From NCBI RefSeq assembly GCF_902506495.1, contig NZ_LR733267.1, positions 1 to 64,000 of the forward strand: a DNA stretch of 64,000 nucleotides, in the 5' to 3' direction. Below are positions 15,169 to 24,209 of this stretch, piece by piece (positions within the stretch are counted from its first letter, which is position 1; every line of letters starts with the position of its first letter). The position numbers and the translations under genes are program-made. The DNA is from Pseudomonas sp. 8O. Lineage in GTDB: Bacteria; Pseudomonadota; Gammaproteobacteria; Pseudomonadales; Pseudomonadaceae. The notes under the pieces are model-generated. The model had not been told where the DNA came from. It was given only the letters and a program-made list of their open reading frames with translations, and searched no databases.

Positions 15169-16950
15169 TCAGCCCTGCTGCAAATGCCCGTAGAGCTTGG
15201 CGTACAGACCACCTTCAGCGATCAACTGCTGGTGGTCGCCATCCTCGGCGACGCTGCCGCCATCGAATACCAGCACGCGGTCGGCCTGCTTCACCGCGCT
15301 CAAGCGGTGGGCGATGATCAGCGTGGTGCGACCTTCAAGGAACTGCGCTAGCGCTTCGTGCAGGGCGTACTCGGTGGCTGCATCCAGCGCCGAGGTGGCC
15401 TCATCGAGAATCACCACCTTAGGCTCGGCCAACACCATGCGGGCAATCGCCAGGCGCTGGCGCTGTCCGCCGGAGAGCCGCACGCCGCTGCGCCCGACCA
15501 CGCTGTCCAGGCCCAGGGGCAGCGCATGGATAGTCGGCGCCAACTGGGCAATCTCCAGCGCCTGCCAGCAGGCCTCGTCGCTGCGTTCACGCCCCATGGT
15601 CAGGTTGGCACGCACCGTGTCGTTGAACAACGCCGGGTGCTGCAGCACCACGGCCACGTTGTCGCGCACGCAGCCCAGGCCGATCTCCTCCAGCGCGCTA
15701 CCGCCGAAGCGAATGCTGCCGGCCTGCGGCGTGTAAAGACCCAGCAGCAGTTGCACCAGCGTGCTCTTGCCGCCGCCAGAGGCGCCGACTATCGCCACCT
15801 TCTCGCCCGGGCCGATGGACAGATCGAGACGATCCAGCACTGGCTCCTCGCCATAGCCGAAGGTCAACCCGCGTACCTCGATACCGACCGTGTCGCGCCC
15901 CTTGAAAGGGTCGACGCGCCCGTCGTACTGCGGCTCGTCCTTGCGCGCCAGCAACTCGTTGATACGGGTCAGCGCACCACCTGCGGCATAGAACGCGTAC
16001 TGCAGGCTGAGCAATTGTTCGACCGGGCCGATCATGAACCACAGGTAACTGAACACCGCGAGCATCTGGCCAATGGACAGGTCGGAGAACAGCACGGTGA
16101 GCATCGCCGCCGCGCGGAACACGTCGATGCCGAACTGAAACAGCAGGCCACTGGCCCGGTTCGAGGCGTCGCTCTTCCACTGCGAGGCCACGGCATAGTC
16201 GCGTACCTCTCGTGCGCGCCCACCAAGACGGCCAAGGAAGTAGCCCTGGCGGTTGCCGGCGCGCACTTCCTGAATCGCTTCCAGGGTCTCGGTCAGCGCC
16301 TGAGTGAAGCGCGACGTGCTGTCGTTCTCCAGCTTCTTCAGGTGCTTGACCTTCTTGCCCAGCAGCACGGTGGCGTAGATCACCAGCGGGTTGAACAGCA
16401 GGATCAGCAAGGCCAGTTGCCAGTGCATCCAGATCAGGATGGCCGAGGTGCCGACCAGGGTCAGCACCGCCACCAGAAAACGACTCAGGGTCTCGCCAAC
16501 GAACTTGTCCAGGGTGTCCAGATCGGTGACCAGGTGGGTGGTCACGGTGCCGCCGCCCAGGCTCTCGTACTCACCGAGGGAGATGCGCTTGAGCCGTTCG
16601 ATCAGGCGCATGCGGATGCGGTAGACGATGTCCTTCGACAGCCTGGCAAACAGGCGCGCCTGCAACACGTTGAAGATCAGCGCCGAGCTGCGCAGCAGCA
16701 GCGTCAACAGCAGCATCAGGCCGATATAGCCGGCCGCCGTTTCCCAGCCGGCTGGCAGGAAGTTGTCCATCACTTTGAGCGCCGCGTCGCCGTCATGCAG
16801 CAGCACTTCGTCCACCAGCAGCGGCAACAGCAACGGGATCGGCACACTGCACAGGGTCGCCAGCACGGCCACCAGATTCGCCAGGATCAGCGCCTTCTTG
16901 TGATGCAGGGCCAGGCGACGGATTTCTGCCCAGCTCAACCGATCAGGCAT
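15169..16950 (-). CDS. ABC exporter, fused membrane and ATPase domains (MsbA/MDR type)
   Basis: A 593-residue half-transporter. Residues about 20-310 form a six-helix exporter membrane domain, followed by a nucleotide-binding domain with Walker A GASGGGKST (about 386-394), signature LSGGQRQR (about 490), Walker B VVILDEATS (about 512) and H-loop IIAHRLS. It is expected to act as a homodimer in the inner membrane; the cargo is not evident. Its start overlaps the end of the DsbA-like gene by 8 bases, so they form an operon. Confidence 0.93.
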   Translation of the reverse strand: MPDRLSWAEIRRLALHHKKALILANLVAVLATLCSVPIPLLLPLLVDEVLLHDGDAALKVMDNFLPAGWETAAGYIGLMLLLTLLLRSSALIFNVLQARLFARLSKDIVYRIRMRLIERLKRISLGEYESLGGGTVTTHLVTDLDTLDKFVGETLSRFLVAVLTLVGTSAILIWMHWQLALLILLFNPLVIYATVLLGKKVKHLKKLENDSTSRFTQALTETLEAIQEVRAGNRQGYFLGRLGGRAREVRDYAVASQWKSDASNRASGLLFQFGIDVFRAAAMLTVLFSDLSIGQMLAVFSYLWFMIGPVEQLLSLQYAFYAAGGALTRINELLARKDEPQYDGRVDPFKGRDTVGIEVRGLTFGYGEEPVLDRLDLSIGPGEKVAIVGASGGGKSTLVQLLLGLYTPQAGSIRFGGSALEEIGLGCVRDNVAVVLQHPALFNDTVRANLTMGRERSDEACWQALEIAQLAPTIHALPLGLDSVVGRSGVRLSGGQRQRLAIARMVLAEPKVVILDEATSALDAATEYALHEALAQFLEGRTTLIIAHRLSAVKQADRVLVFDGGSVAEDGDHQQLIAEGGLYAKLYGHLQQG

Positions 16951-17575
16951 GGCCAGCGCGCTCCAGCCAGCGGCCCAACAGCGGCGCCAGCACCTCGAGC
17001 GGTTGATAGCCGTTGGTCAACAAAGCAAGCTGGCCATCGCGCTCGGCCAGCAAGGTGGGGAAGCCGGCGATGCCCAGATCCTGTACCCAGGTGAAGTCGG
17101 CAGCAGTCGCCTCCTCCATGGCCTGGCTGTCGAAGGCCTCGGCGAACTCGATGCGCGGGATACCCGCCTGTTCGGCCAGTTGCACAAGCACGCTGGCCTG
17201 GGTGACATCGGCACCTTCGGTATAGAAGGCTTGCTGAATCAGCTTGAGCAGCGTCCAGGCACTCGGCGCATGGAGGTTGCGTGCTGTGACCAGGGCGCGG
17301 CAGGCAGGCTCGGTGTCATACACCAGCCCCTCGGGCAGACCGCGTTCGAAGTCGAACAGCTGCCCGGTGCTGGCGTTGACCGCCTGCCAGTAGCCCAGGT
17401 AACGCACGCGGGCGGCAGCATCGACGGCCACCTGGTCACGGCGCAGGCCACCCACCACGATCTGCAGCGGCACAGAGGCTGCCGCCGCCTGCTCGGCGAG
17501 GGCTTCGATTACCGGTGCAAAACCCCAGCACCAGGAGCACATCGGGTCCATCACGTAGAGCAGGCGGCTAGCCAT
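16943..17575 (-). CDS. DsbA-family (FrnE-like) thioredoxin-fold protein
   Basis: A 210-residue protein with the redox motif C13-S-W-C16 in MDPMCSWCWGF close to the N-terminus, an inserted helical domain and the cis-proline region IAGFPTLL near residue 168. There is no signal peptide, so it is predicted cytoplasmic, like FrnE-type disulfide oxidoreductases/isomerases. It sits two bases after the trhO stop codon and overlaps the ABC exporter start, so trhO, this gene and the exporter are probably co-transcribed. Confidence 0.92.
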   Translation of the reverse strand: MASRLLYVMDPMCSWCWGFAPVIEALAEQAAAASVPLQIVVGGLRRDQVAVDAAARVRYLGYWQAVNASTGQLFDFERGLPEGLVYDTEPACRALVTARNLHAPSAWTLLKLIQQAFYTEGADVTQASVLVQLAEQAGIPRIEFAEAFDSQAMEEATAADFTWVQDLGIAGFPTLLAERDGQLALLTNGYQPLEVLAPLLGRWLERAGHA

Positions 17576-17577
17576 GG

Positions 17578-18516
17578 TCAGGCCTCGTTCAGTTGGCGGG
17601 GGTTACGGCCAATGGGGTGCGGCTGGTTGCGCTGGCGCGCCAGCTCGATCTGCTTCTGCCGCTCACGGGCGCTTTCGCGGGTTTTCTCCGGCAGCGAATC
17701 CCAGCAATGCGGGCAGCTGACACCGGGGCTGTAGAACTCGGACTGACGGTCTTCCACGGAAATTGGCGTGCGGCAAGCGTGACACTGATCGTAGTCACCT
17801 TCGGACAGGTCATGGCGCACGGTCACGCGGTTGTCGAAGACGAAGCAGTCGCCCTGCCACTTGGTCTCTTCCTGCGGCACTTCCTCGAGGTATTTGAGAA
17901 TACCGCCCTTGAGGTGATAGACCTCCTCGAAACCTTCGCCGAGCATGTAGCTGGAGGCCTTCTCACAGCGAATGCCACCGGTGCAGAACATCGCCACCTT
18001 CTTGTGCCTGCTCGGGTCGAAGTGCTCGCGGATGTACTCGGGAAACTCGCGGAACGACTTGGTCTTGGGGTCGATGGCACCCTCGAAGGTGCCGATGGCC
18101 ACTTCATAGTCGTTGCGGGTATCGATCAGCAGCACGTCGGGGTCGCTGATCAGGGCGTTCCAGTCCTGCGGCTCGACATAGGTGCCGACGCGCTGGTTGG
18201 GATCGACGCCCGGTACGCCGAGGGTGACGATCTCTTTCTTCAGCTTGACCTTGGTGCGATAGAACGGCTGCTCATCGCAGTAGGATTCCTTGTGGTCGAT
18301 ATCGGCCAGGCGGGCGTCCTGAGCGAACCAGGCGAGCAGTGCATCGATACCGGCACGCGTGCCGGAAACGGTGCCATTGATGCCTTCTTCGGCGAGCAGC
18401 AGGGTGCCCTTGATGTCGTTATCGATCAGGGTTTGCAGCAGGGGTTCGCGCAGCGCCTGGTAATCCGGCAGGGAGACGAATTTATACAGCGCCGCGACGA
18501 CGATCTTGTCGGTCAT
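17578..18516 (-). CDS. trhO: tRNA uridine(34) hydroxylase TrhO
   Basis: TrhO (YceA) hydroxylates uridine 34 of tRNAs on the path to 5-carboxymethoxyuridine-type wobble bases. The 312-residue protein has an N-terminal ferredoxin-like domain (LLLAEEGINGTVSGT), a rhodanese domain with DTRNDYEVAIGTF and the active-site loop MFCTGGIRCEK, and a C-terminal tail with two CxxC pairs (CHAC and CPHC) that may bind metal. The ATG at 18516 gives the family start MTDKIVVAALYKFV; an upstream in-frame codon at 18624 would add a non-conserved leader. Confidence 0.95.
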   Translation of the reverse strand: MTDKIVVAALYKFVSLPDYQALREPLLQTLIDNDIKGTLLLAEEGINGTVSGTRAGIDALLAWFAQDARLADIDHKESYCDEQPFYRTKVKLKKEIVTLGVPGVDPNQRVGTYVEPQDWNALISDPDVLLIDTRNDYEVAIGTFEGAIDPKTKSFREFPEYIREHFDPSRHKKVAMFCTGGIRCEKASSYMLGEGFEEVYHLKGGILKYLEEVPQEETKWQGDCFVFDNRVTVRHDLSEGDYDQCHACRTPISVEDRQSEFYSPGVSCPHCWDSLPEKTRESARERQKQIELARQRNQPHPIGRNPRQLNEA

Positions 18517-18566
18517 GAATATTCTCTCAGTAGTCACCCACGTAAAGGGCGGACTGGCGGGACATG

Positions 18567-18592
18567 AAAAACGCCGGCTCAGCAGGCCGGCG
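18567..18592 (-). terminator. rho-independent terminator downstream of bolA
   Basis: On the minus strand CGCCGGC pairs with GCCGGCG around a seven-base loop and is followed by TTTTT (18571-18567). It separates bolA from trhO. Confidence 0.8.
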
Positions 18593-18661
18593 CGAAGGGC
18601 GATTGTAGCAAAGCCGAGAATCACCAGGGTAAGTTGGCGACAGGGCGCGACAGCCTGTCGC

Positions 18662-18710
18662 GTAGCCCGGATGCAATCCGGGAAATGATCGCTGCCGCGG
18701 GTTGGGCTAC
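18662..18710. repeat. Degenerate REP palindrome (family 1) next to the bolA stop codon
   Basis: One intact arm GTAGCCCGGATGCAATCCGG and a decayed second arm ending GGGCTAC at 18710, one base before the bolA stop codon region (18712-18714). Confidence 0.8.
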
Positions 18711-18711
18711 A

Positions 18712-19005
18712 TCAATGACCGCCGCGACAGGTCGGCGAGGCCGGAGCCATGCCCTGCGCCGCCCACTCCTCCGGGGTGTAGGTGTGCAGCGCCAAGGCAT
18801 GGATCTGCCCCATCAGCTCGCCGACCGTCGCATACACCTTCTGATGTCGCTTGACCGCATTCAGGCCGGCAAACGCCGGGCTGACGATCACCGCCTTGTA
18901 GTGAGTCTCCAGACCGCGACTGTGCATGTGACTCTCGTCCAGCACATCGAGATGCTCGGGCTGCAGCGCAGCCAGGGCGGTGACGATCAGGTCTTGCTTG
19001 GACAT
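18712..19005 (-). CDS. bolA: BolA family protein
   Basis: A 97-residue BolA protein, a small KH-like-fold regulator that partners monothiol glutaredoxin on [2Fe-2S] clusters and affects morphology and stress. Motifs: LDVLDESHMHSRGLETHYKA, then AVKRHQKVY and HALALHTYTPEEW. The ATG at 19005 has GGAG six bases upstream; an in-frame ATG at 19017 overlaps the upstream stop codon (TGATG) and remains possible. It is coupled to the DUF2059 gene. Confidence 0.93.
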   Translation of the reverse strand: MSKQDLIVTALAALQPEHLDVLDESHMHSRGLETHYKAVIVSPAFAGLNAVKRHQKVYATVGELMGQIHALALHTYTPEEWAAQGMAPASPTCRGGH

Positions 19006-19016
19006 CTTGGGCTCCA

Positions 19017-19514
19017 TCAGGGCTGTTTCGGCAGGCCGAGCTCGTTGCTCATGTCGGCCAGCAGCTTGTTCACCTCGGGCACGGCGGACTCCAGCTTGCT
19101 CTGGGTGATCTGCGCAGACTGCGCGGTGAGCGTCGGCATCTTCTGCAGCACCTTCTGCCCCAGCGGCGACTCGTAGAAGGCGATCAGGTCCTTGAGCTCC
19201 TGCTCGTTGAAGTTGCTGGTATAAAGCTTGACCATGTCCGGCTTCAGCTTGTCCCAGCCAACGGCCTTGTCCAGCGCGGTGTTGGCCTTGGCCTGATAGC
19301 TTTCCAGCACCGCTTTCTTGCCACCCGGCGCCTCGGCGAAGCGCTGCGCGAACATCTGCTGCACCTGACCGTAGACCGGCACGGTCAGCCTGTCGGCGTT
19401 GGCCAGCTTGAGAAAACGCTCGGCATCGGCGGCGTGACTGGCGGCATCGGCCATGGCCAGGGATGCGCTCGCGCTGAGCAGAACGGCGGTGCAGAGTTTG
19501 GAAAAACGGAGCAT
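19017..19514 (-). CDS. DUF2059 family exported protein
   Basis: A 165-residue protein with a signal peptide (about residues 1-22, cut near AMA-DAA) and a DUF2059 domain marked by YTSNFNEQELKDLIAFYESP and LGQKVLQKMP. The family is helical and periplasmic; its function is not established. The stop codon overlaps the bolA start region, so the two genes are co-transcribed. Confidence 0.9.
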   Translation of the reverse strand: MLRFSKLCTAVLLSASASLAMADAASHAADAERFLKLANADRLTVPVYGQVQQMFAQRFAEAPGGKKAVLESYQAKANTALDKAVGWDKLKPDMVKLYTSNFNEQELKDLIAFYESPLGQKVLQKMPTLTAQSAQITQSKLESAVPEVNKLLADMSNELGLPKQP

Positions 19515-19786
19515 GGAGAGCGTCCAGAGGTTGTGAATGAGTCTGGGTAGACTACGAAGGCGGCATTTTGTGCCCTGCGCGCAAATCCCTCAAGCGATGC
19601 GCGTTGTGCGCTGGCTCACACCCGTCATGTTGACCGGAGCACCCACTGGTCAGTTGCCAAAATGCCAGTACTTGCTCATGCTCGTGTGGGCTCGGCATTC
19701 TTTGCGACCTCCACATTAAACAAGGCGTGCGCACCTCAAGAGCCGGCAATTGATCGCCAGCCCGCGCACACACATGGACGTGCCCG

Positions 19787-20797
19787 ATGACCAGCCTCAC
19801 CTCACACGCGCCCCTTCCGCTCCAGCCACTTTGCGACAGCAAAGGTCGACTGCTGGATGAGGCCATTGGCTGGTCCAATCGACCGCAAGTGGACTGCACC
19901 CTGCATGGTCACGCCGGGCGGCGCAAACGCTGGAATCACTGGTGCATCACCACGCCGCAGTGGATGCTCTCGCTAACCCTGGCTGACCTCGACTACCTCG
20001 GCTACGGCGCCGCCTACTTCCTCGATCTGGAAACCGGCCAGGCCGTCGCCCATACCCAGTTCCGTCCCTTTGCCCTCGGCTGCCAGTTGCCCGACCTGCC
20101 GCTGGAGAGTCACTCCTTCAGCCACTCGCGCCTGCAACTGCGCATCGATGAGCACCCCGGACGCCTGCGCCTCACCGCTGCCGCCCCGGATATTGGCGGC
20201 CAGCCCCTGCAGGTGGCCCTGGACATTCAGCGCCCTGCCCATCTGCAATCGGTCAATCTGGTCGCGCCGTTGCAACATGGCGGCTTTCATGCCACCTGTC
20301 GGCAACTCGGCCTGCCCACCGCAGGCAGCCTGCAGTTGGGCGGCAAGCATTACAGCTGCGTGCCGGGCCAGAGCTTCGCCGCGCTGGACTTCGGCCGTGG
20401 CGTCTGGCCGATGAATACTTACTGGCAGCGGGCGGCATTCGCTGCAGCGGGCGGCATCGCCGGCAACTTCGGTGCTGGCTGGCTCGATCACAGCGGCCTG
20501 TCGGAAAATTCCCTGTGGTTCGGCGGTGAAGTGCAGTTGCTCGACAGCCCCCTGCATATCGAACGCAGCTCACAGGCGCCACTGGCGCCCTGGCGCCTGG
20601 ACAGCGAAGATGATCGCGTGGCGCTGCGCTTCACGCCTCGCCAACTGCACAAGGCCTGCCCCAAACTCGGCCCCTTCCACGCCAATACCGTACAGCGCTT
20701 CGGTCATTACGACGGCGTACTGCGCGGCCCGAAGGGCGAGCGCGTGCCGGTGGACGGAGCGCTGGGCTGGCTGGGTGAAACCCACGCCCGCTGGTAG
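19787..20797 (+). CDS. DUF2804 family protein
   Basis: A 336-residue protein of the DUF2804 family, which has an all-beta, lipocalin-like appearance. Seen features are LCDSKGRLLDEAIGWS at the start, KRWNHWCITTPQWMLSLTLA, FGRGVWPMNTYWQRA in the middle and FGHYDGVLRGPKGE near the end. No signal peptide or membrane helix is evident. It lies about 270 bases from the DUF2059 gene with no gene between, and about 100 bases before fumC. The biochemical role is unknown. Confidence 0.88.
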   Translation: MTSLTSHAPLPLQPLCDSKGRLLDEAIGWSNRPQVDCTLHGHAGRRKRWNHWCITTPQWMLSLTLADLDYLGYGAAYFLDLETGQAVAHTQFRPFALGCQLPDLPLESHSFSHSRLQLRIDEHPGRLRLTAAAPDIGGQPLQVALDIQRPAHLQSVNLVAPLQHGGFHATCRQLGLPTAGSLQLGGKHYSCVPGQSFAALDFGRGVWPMNTYWQRAAFAAAGGIAGNFGAGWLDHSGLSENSLWFGGEVQLLDSPLHIERSSQAPLAPWRLDSEDDRVALRFTPRQLHKACPKLGPFHANTVQRFGHYDGVLRGPKGERVPVDGALGWLGETHARW

Positions 20798-20903
20798 TCG
20801 CACGCTCAAAGGCTCCAATCAACCTGATAGACAAGTTGTGGAACCAGTCTTCGGCGGCACGACCTAAACTGCCAGCAACCTTGCACTTGCCCCGGAGAAC
20901 GCA

Positions 20904-22298
20904 ATGAGCCGCACCGAAACCGACAGCATCGGCCCCATCGAAGTCCCTGACGACGCTTACTGGGGCGCGCAGACCCAGCGCTCGCTGATCAACTTCGCCA
21001 TCGGCCAGGAGCGCATGCCGCTGGCCGTGTTGCACGCCCTGGCTCTGATCAAGAAAGCCGCGGCACGGGTCAACAGCCGCAGCGGCGAGCTGCCGGCGGA
21101 CATCGCCCGCCTGATCGAACAGGCCGCAGACGAAGTGCTCGAAGGCCAGCACGACGCGCAGTTCCCCCTGGTGGTCTGGCAGACCGGCAGCGGCACGCAG
21201 AGCAACATGAACGTCAACGAAGTGATCGCCGGGCGCGCCAACGAACTGGCCGGCGGCAGCCGTGGCGGCAAGACCCCGGTGCATCCCAACGATCACGTCA
21301 ACCGCGCGCAGAGCTCCAACGACTGCTTCCCCACGGCCATGCACATCGCCGCCGTGCAGGACGTGCGCCATTGCCTGCTGCCGGCGCTGGCCGAGTTGCG
21401 TGATGGGCTGCAGGAGCAGGCGCAGCGTCATGCCAACCTGGTCAAGACCGGGCGCACGCACATGATGGACGCCACGCCGATCACGTTCGGCCAGGAGCTG
21501 TCGGCCTTCGTCGCCCAGCTCGGCCACGCCGAAGCGGCGATTCGCGCCGCCCTGCCCGCAGCCTGCGAACTGGCTCAGGGTGGTACCGCCGTCGGTACCG
21601 GCCTCAATGCTCCGGCCGGCTTCGCCGAAGCCATCGCTGCCGAGCTGGCCGCGCTTACTGGCCTGCCACTGACCAGCGCGCCGAACAAATTCGCTGCGCT
21701 GTCCGGCCATGAACCTCTCGTACACCTGTCCGGTGCCCTGAAAACCCTGGCCGTGGCGCTGATGAAGCTGGCCAACGACCTGCGTCTGCTTGGTTCGGGC
21801 CCGCGTGCCGGCTTCGCCGAGGTGCGCCTGCCGGCCAACGAGCCGGGCAGCTCGATCATGCCGGGCAAGGTCAACCCCACCCAATGCGAAGCACTGTCGA
21901 TGCTCGCCTGTCAGGTACTGGGCAACGACGCCACCATCAGCTTCGCCGCCAGCCAGGGCCACCTGCAGCTGAACGTGTTCAAGCCGGTGATCATCCACAA
22001 CCTGCTGCAATCGATCCGCCTGCTCGCCGATGGCTGCCGCAACTTCCAGCAGCACTGCGTCGCCGATCTGCAGCCGGATGCCGCGCAAATGGCGGCGCAC
22101 CTGGAGAACGGCCTGATGCTGGTGACCGCGCTCAATCCTCATATCGGCTACGACAAGGCCGCTGAAATTGCCAAGAAGGCCTACGCCGAAGGCAGCACCC
22201 TGCGCCAGGCCGCGCTGCAGCTCGGCTACCTGAACGAAGAGGAATTCGACCAATGGGTACGACCACAGGACATGCTCGGAGCCGGGCGGCATGACTGA
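20904..22298 (+). CDS. fumC: Fumarate hydratase, class II
   Basis: The iron-independent fumarase of the citric acid cycle, interconverting fumarate and malate as a homotetramer. The 464-residue protein has QTGSGTQSNMNVNEV, the His-bearing TGRTHMMDATPITFGQE, and the superfamily signature GSSIMPGKVNPTQCE. The start MSRTETDSIGPIEVPDDAYW is typical and has GGAGA upstream. It overlaps the NAD(P)H oxidoreductase gene by 8 bases. Fumarate is also an end product of the tyrosine pathway encoded upstream. Confidence 0.97.
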   Translation: MSRTETDSIGPIEVPDDAYWGAQTQRSLINFAIGQERMPLAVLHALALIKKAAARVNSRSGELPADIARLIEQAADEVLEGQHDAQFPLVVWQTGSGTQSNMNVNEVIAGRANELAGGSRGGKTPVHPNDHVNRAQSSNDCFPTAMHIAAVQDVRHCLLPALAELRDGLQEQAQRHANLVKTGRTHMMDATPITFGQELSAFVAQLGHAEAAIRAALPAACELAQGGTAVGTGLNAPAGFAEAIAAELAALTGLPLTSAPNKFAALSGHEPLVHLSGALKTLAVALMKLANDLRLLGSGPRAGFAEVRLPANEPGSSIMPGKVNPTQCEALSMLACQVLGNDATISFAASQGHLQLNVFKPVIIHNLLQSIRLLADGCRNFQQHCVADLQPDAAQMAAHLENGLMLVTALNPHIGYDKAAEIAKKAYAEGSTLRQAALQLGYLNEEEFDQWVRPQDMLGAGRHD

Positions 22299-22908
22299 GG
22301 GCAAGAGCGGCGCCACACCGCTGGAAGGCGATGGCAAACGAATCCTGCTGATTCTCGGCACGCCGAAAAAGGACAGCCTCTGCCACGCCCTGGCCGAGGC
22401 CTACAGCCAGGGAGCACGCAGCAAGGGGCACGTGGTGCGCCAACTCCGGCTGGGCGAGATGCAGTTCGACCCGATACTGCGTGAGGGTTACGAGCAGAGC
22501 CAGAATCTGGAGCCGGACTTGCTCGAAGCTCAGCGCCTGATCCACTGGGCCGAGCACCTGGTGTTCGTCTACCCGGTCTGGTGGGGTGGCATTCCTGCGC
22601 TGCTCAAGGGCTTCTTCGACCGGGTGTTCCTGCCCGGTTTCGCCTTCAAGTACCGTAACCGCTCGCAACTCTGGGACAAGCTACTCACCGGGCGCAGCGC
22701 CGACCTGCTGGTGACCATGGACACGCCACGCTGGTACTTTCGCTGGATCTACGGTGCCCCGGCCCATCGGCAGATGGTGCGCACCATTCTCGGTTTCTGC
22801 GGCATCAAAACGCGGCGCCTGAGCGAATTCGCCCCGGTGCGCCCCTCCAATGAGGAACAGCGCCAGAGCTGGCTGCGCCAGGCTGAAGCACTGGGAACGA
22901 AGGCGTGA
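22291..22908 (+). CDS. NAD(P)H-dependent oxidoreductase, flavodoxin-like fold
   Basis: A 205-residue NQO1/MdaB-type flavoprotein. The phosphate-binding loop region LLILGTPKKDSLCHALAEA, the flavin motif VFVYPVWWGGIPALLKGFFD and FAFKYRNRSQLWDKLLTGRS are diagnostic of quinone reductase/azoreductase relatives. It starts inside the end of fumC, so it depends on fumC transcription. It converges on the MFS gene with a 19-base gap. The electron acceptor is not known. Confidence 0.92.
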   Translation: MTEGKSGATPLEGDGKRILLILGTPKKDSLCHALAEAYSQGARSKGHVVRQLRLGEMQFDPILREGYEQSQNLEPDLLEAQRLIHWAEHLVFVYPVWWGGIPALLKGFFDRVFLPGFAFKYRNRSQLWDKLLTGRSADLLVTMDTPRWYFRWIYGAPAHRQMVRTILGFCGIKTRRLSEFAPVRPSNEEQRQSWLRQAEALGTKA

Positions 22909-22927
22909 CGCAGCAGGCACGTCGAGC

Positions 22928-24127
22928 CTACAAACCAGCAGCACCCTCGCGTGCCCTGCCCGCCCACCACAGCGCCAGCGGGCCCAGCGTCAACAGCAGA
23001 CCCATCAGCGCGAACGCCGCCCACCAGCCAAGCAACTGCTGATCACCCAGGGCATCGAGAGTCATGCCGAACAATAGCGGCCCGAGGAACGCGCCGGTAA
23101 AGCCGGTGCAGGAATACAGCGCCATCGCTGCCCCACGGTGGCTGGCCGGGGCGACACTGACCAGCCCGGCGGTCAGCGCGGCGGAGTCGGCGGTCACAGT
23201 CACCGCGTAGAGCAGAACCAGCACCAGCATCACCCAGAACGGCAGTGCCGCCCCCAGGCCGACCACGATTGCCAGCAGCGCGGAGGCGAGCATCACGCCG
23301 ATAAGCCAGCGCTGACGACCGAAACGCAGCGCCAGCTCATTGCCAAGGATGCTCGACGGCATACCGATCAGCGTCGCCAGCATCGCCACCCAGGTTCCCG
23401 ATAGCCAGGGATCGACGCCCTGCAGATGCCCGGAGAACACCACGAAGGCCACCAGCCAGGCACGCAGGGCGAACAGTTCCAGGTTGTGCATCGCGTAAGC
23501 CAGACAGTACGCCAGCACTGCGCGACTCTTCAGGGGTGCCAGATCCAGCAGATTGCGCGGCGCATGCGCCGCCACCGGCTTCGGCGCCAGGCCCCGGTAC
23601 ACCAGCGCCCAGGCCAGCAGCGCGCAGCCGCCACTGAGCAGTGCCGGCACTTGCCAGCCGCCGAGCTTGGCCAACTCGCCGGACAGGGTGAAGGACAGCG
23701 CCGTGCCCAGACCAAAGCTGGCGGTGTAGAAAGCGATTGCCCGCGACTGCGAGGCGCCGTCGATGCGCTCTGATAACGCCTTGAGCCCCGGCATGTAGGT
23801 GCCCGCCAAGCCGATGCCGGCGAGCACACGCCAGAGCAGCGCCGACCAGAAACCATCGGCGAAGACGAAACCGGCGCTGGCAGCGGCCGTCAGCAGCATG
23901 GCCCACAGGTAGATCAGTCGGGCATCGTGGCGGTCGGTCAGGCCCGTGAGCACCGGCACGGCCAGCATATAACCGAGAAAGAAGCCGCCGCCGATCCAGC
24001 CGGCCTCGGTATTGCTCAGCCCCCAGAGCACCTGGAATTGCGGCAGCAATGCGGCGAACAGGGCAAACCCGGCCATGCCCAGGGTTTCGGCCGTACACAG
24101 CAGCAGGGTAATGCGGCGAGCCTTCAT
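22928..24127 (-). CDS. MFS transporter
   Basis: A 399-residue major facilitator with 12 predicted membrane helices. The conserved loop between helices 2 and 3 reads GLTDRHDARLIYLW, and the middle loop is about 30 residues. The ATG at 24127 (MKARRITLLLCTAETLGMAG) is chosen over an upstream codon at 24184 because helix 1 begins right after it. No substrate can be inferred. It lies next to phnP on the same strand, but 82 bases separate them. Confidence 0.9.
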   Translation of the reverse strand: MKARRITLLLCTAETLGMAGFALFAALLPQFQVLWGLSNTEAGWIGGGFFLGYMLAVPVLTGLTDRHDARLIYLWAMLLTAAASAGFVFADGFWSALLWRVLAGIGLAGTYMPGLKALSERIDGASQSRAIAFYTASFGLGTALSFTLSGELAKLGGWQVPALLSGGCALLAWALVYRGLAPKPVAAHAPRNLLDLAPLKSRAVLAYCLAYAMHNLELFALRAWLVAFVVFSGHLQGVDPWLSGTWVAMLATLIGMPSSILGNELALRFGRQRWLIGVMLASALLAIVVGLGAALPFWVMLVLVLLYAVTVTADSAALTAGLVSVAPASHRGAAMALYSCTGFTGAFLGPLLFGMTLDALGDQQLLGWWAAFALMGLLLTLGPLALWWAGRAREGAAGL

Positions 24128-24209
24128 GATGTTCTCAGGGCAAGCAGCCGGAAGGTTGTGCACTGAGGCGGCAAAGTCGTACACCTCGGAAACGTTGGGC
24201 TCAGCACAA

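Noticed and set aside
15358..17094. Plus-strand open frame of 578 codons opposite the ABC exporter
   Set aside because: Antisense shadow, rich in Gln/His/Arg as expected for the reverse reading of Leu/Ala/Val-rich membrane protein codons.
20631..22361. Minus-strand open frame of 576 codons opposite fumC
   Set aside because: fumC is unambiguous on the other strand; the frame has no start context or family.
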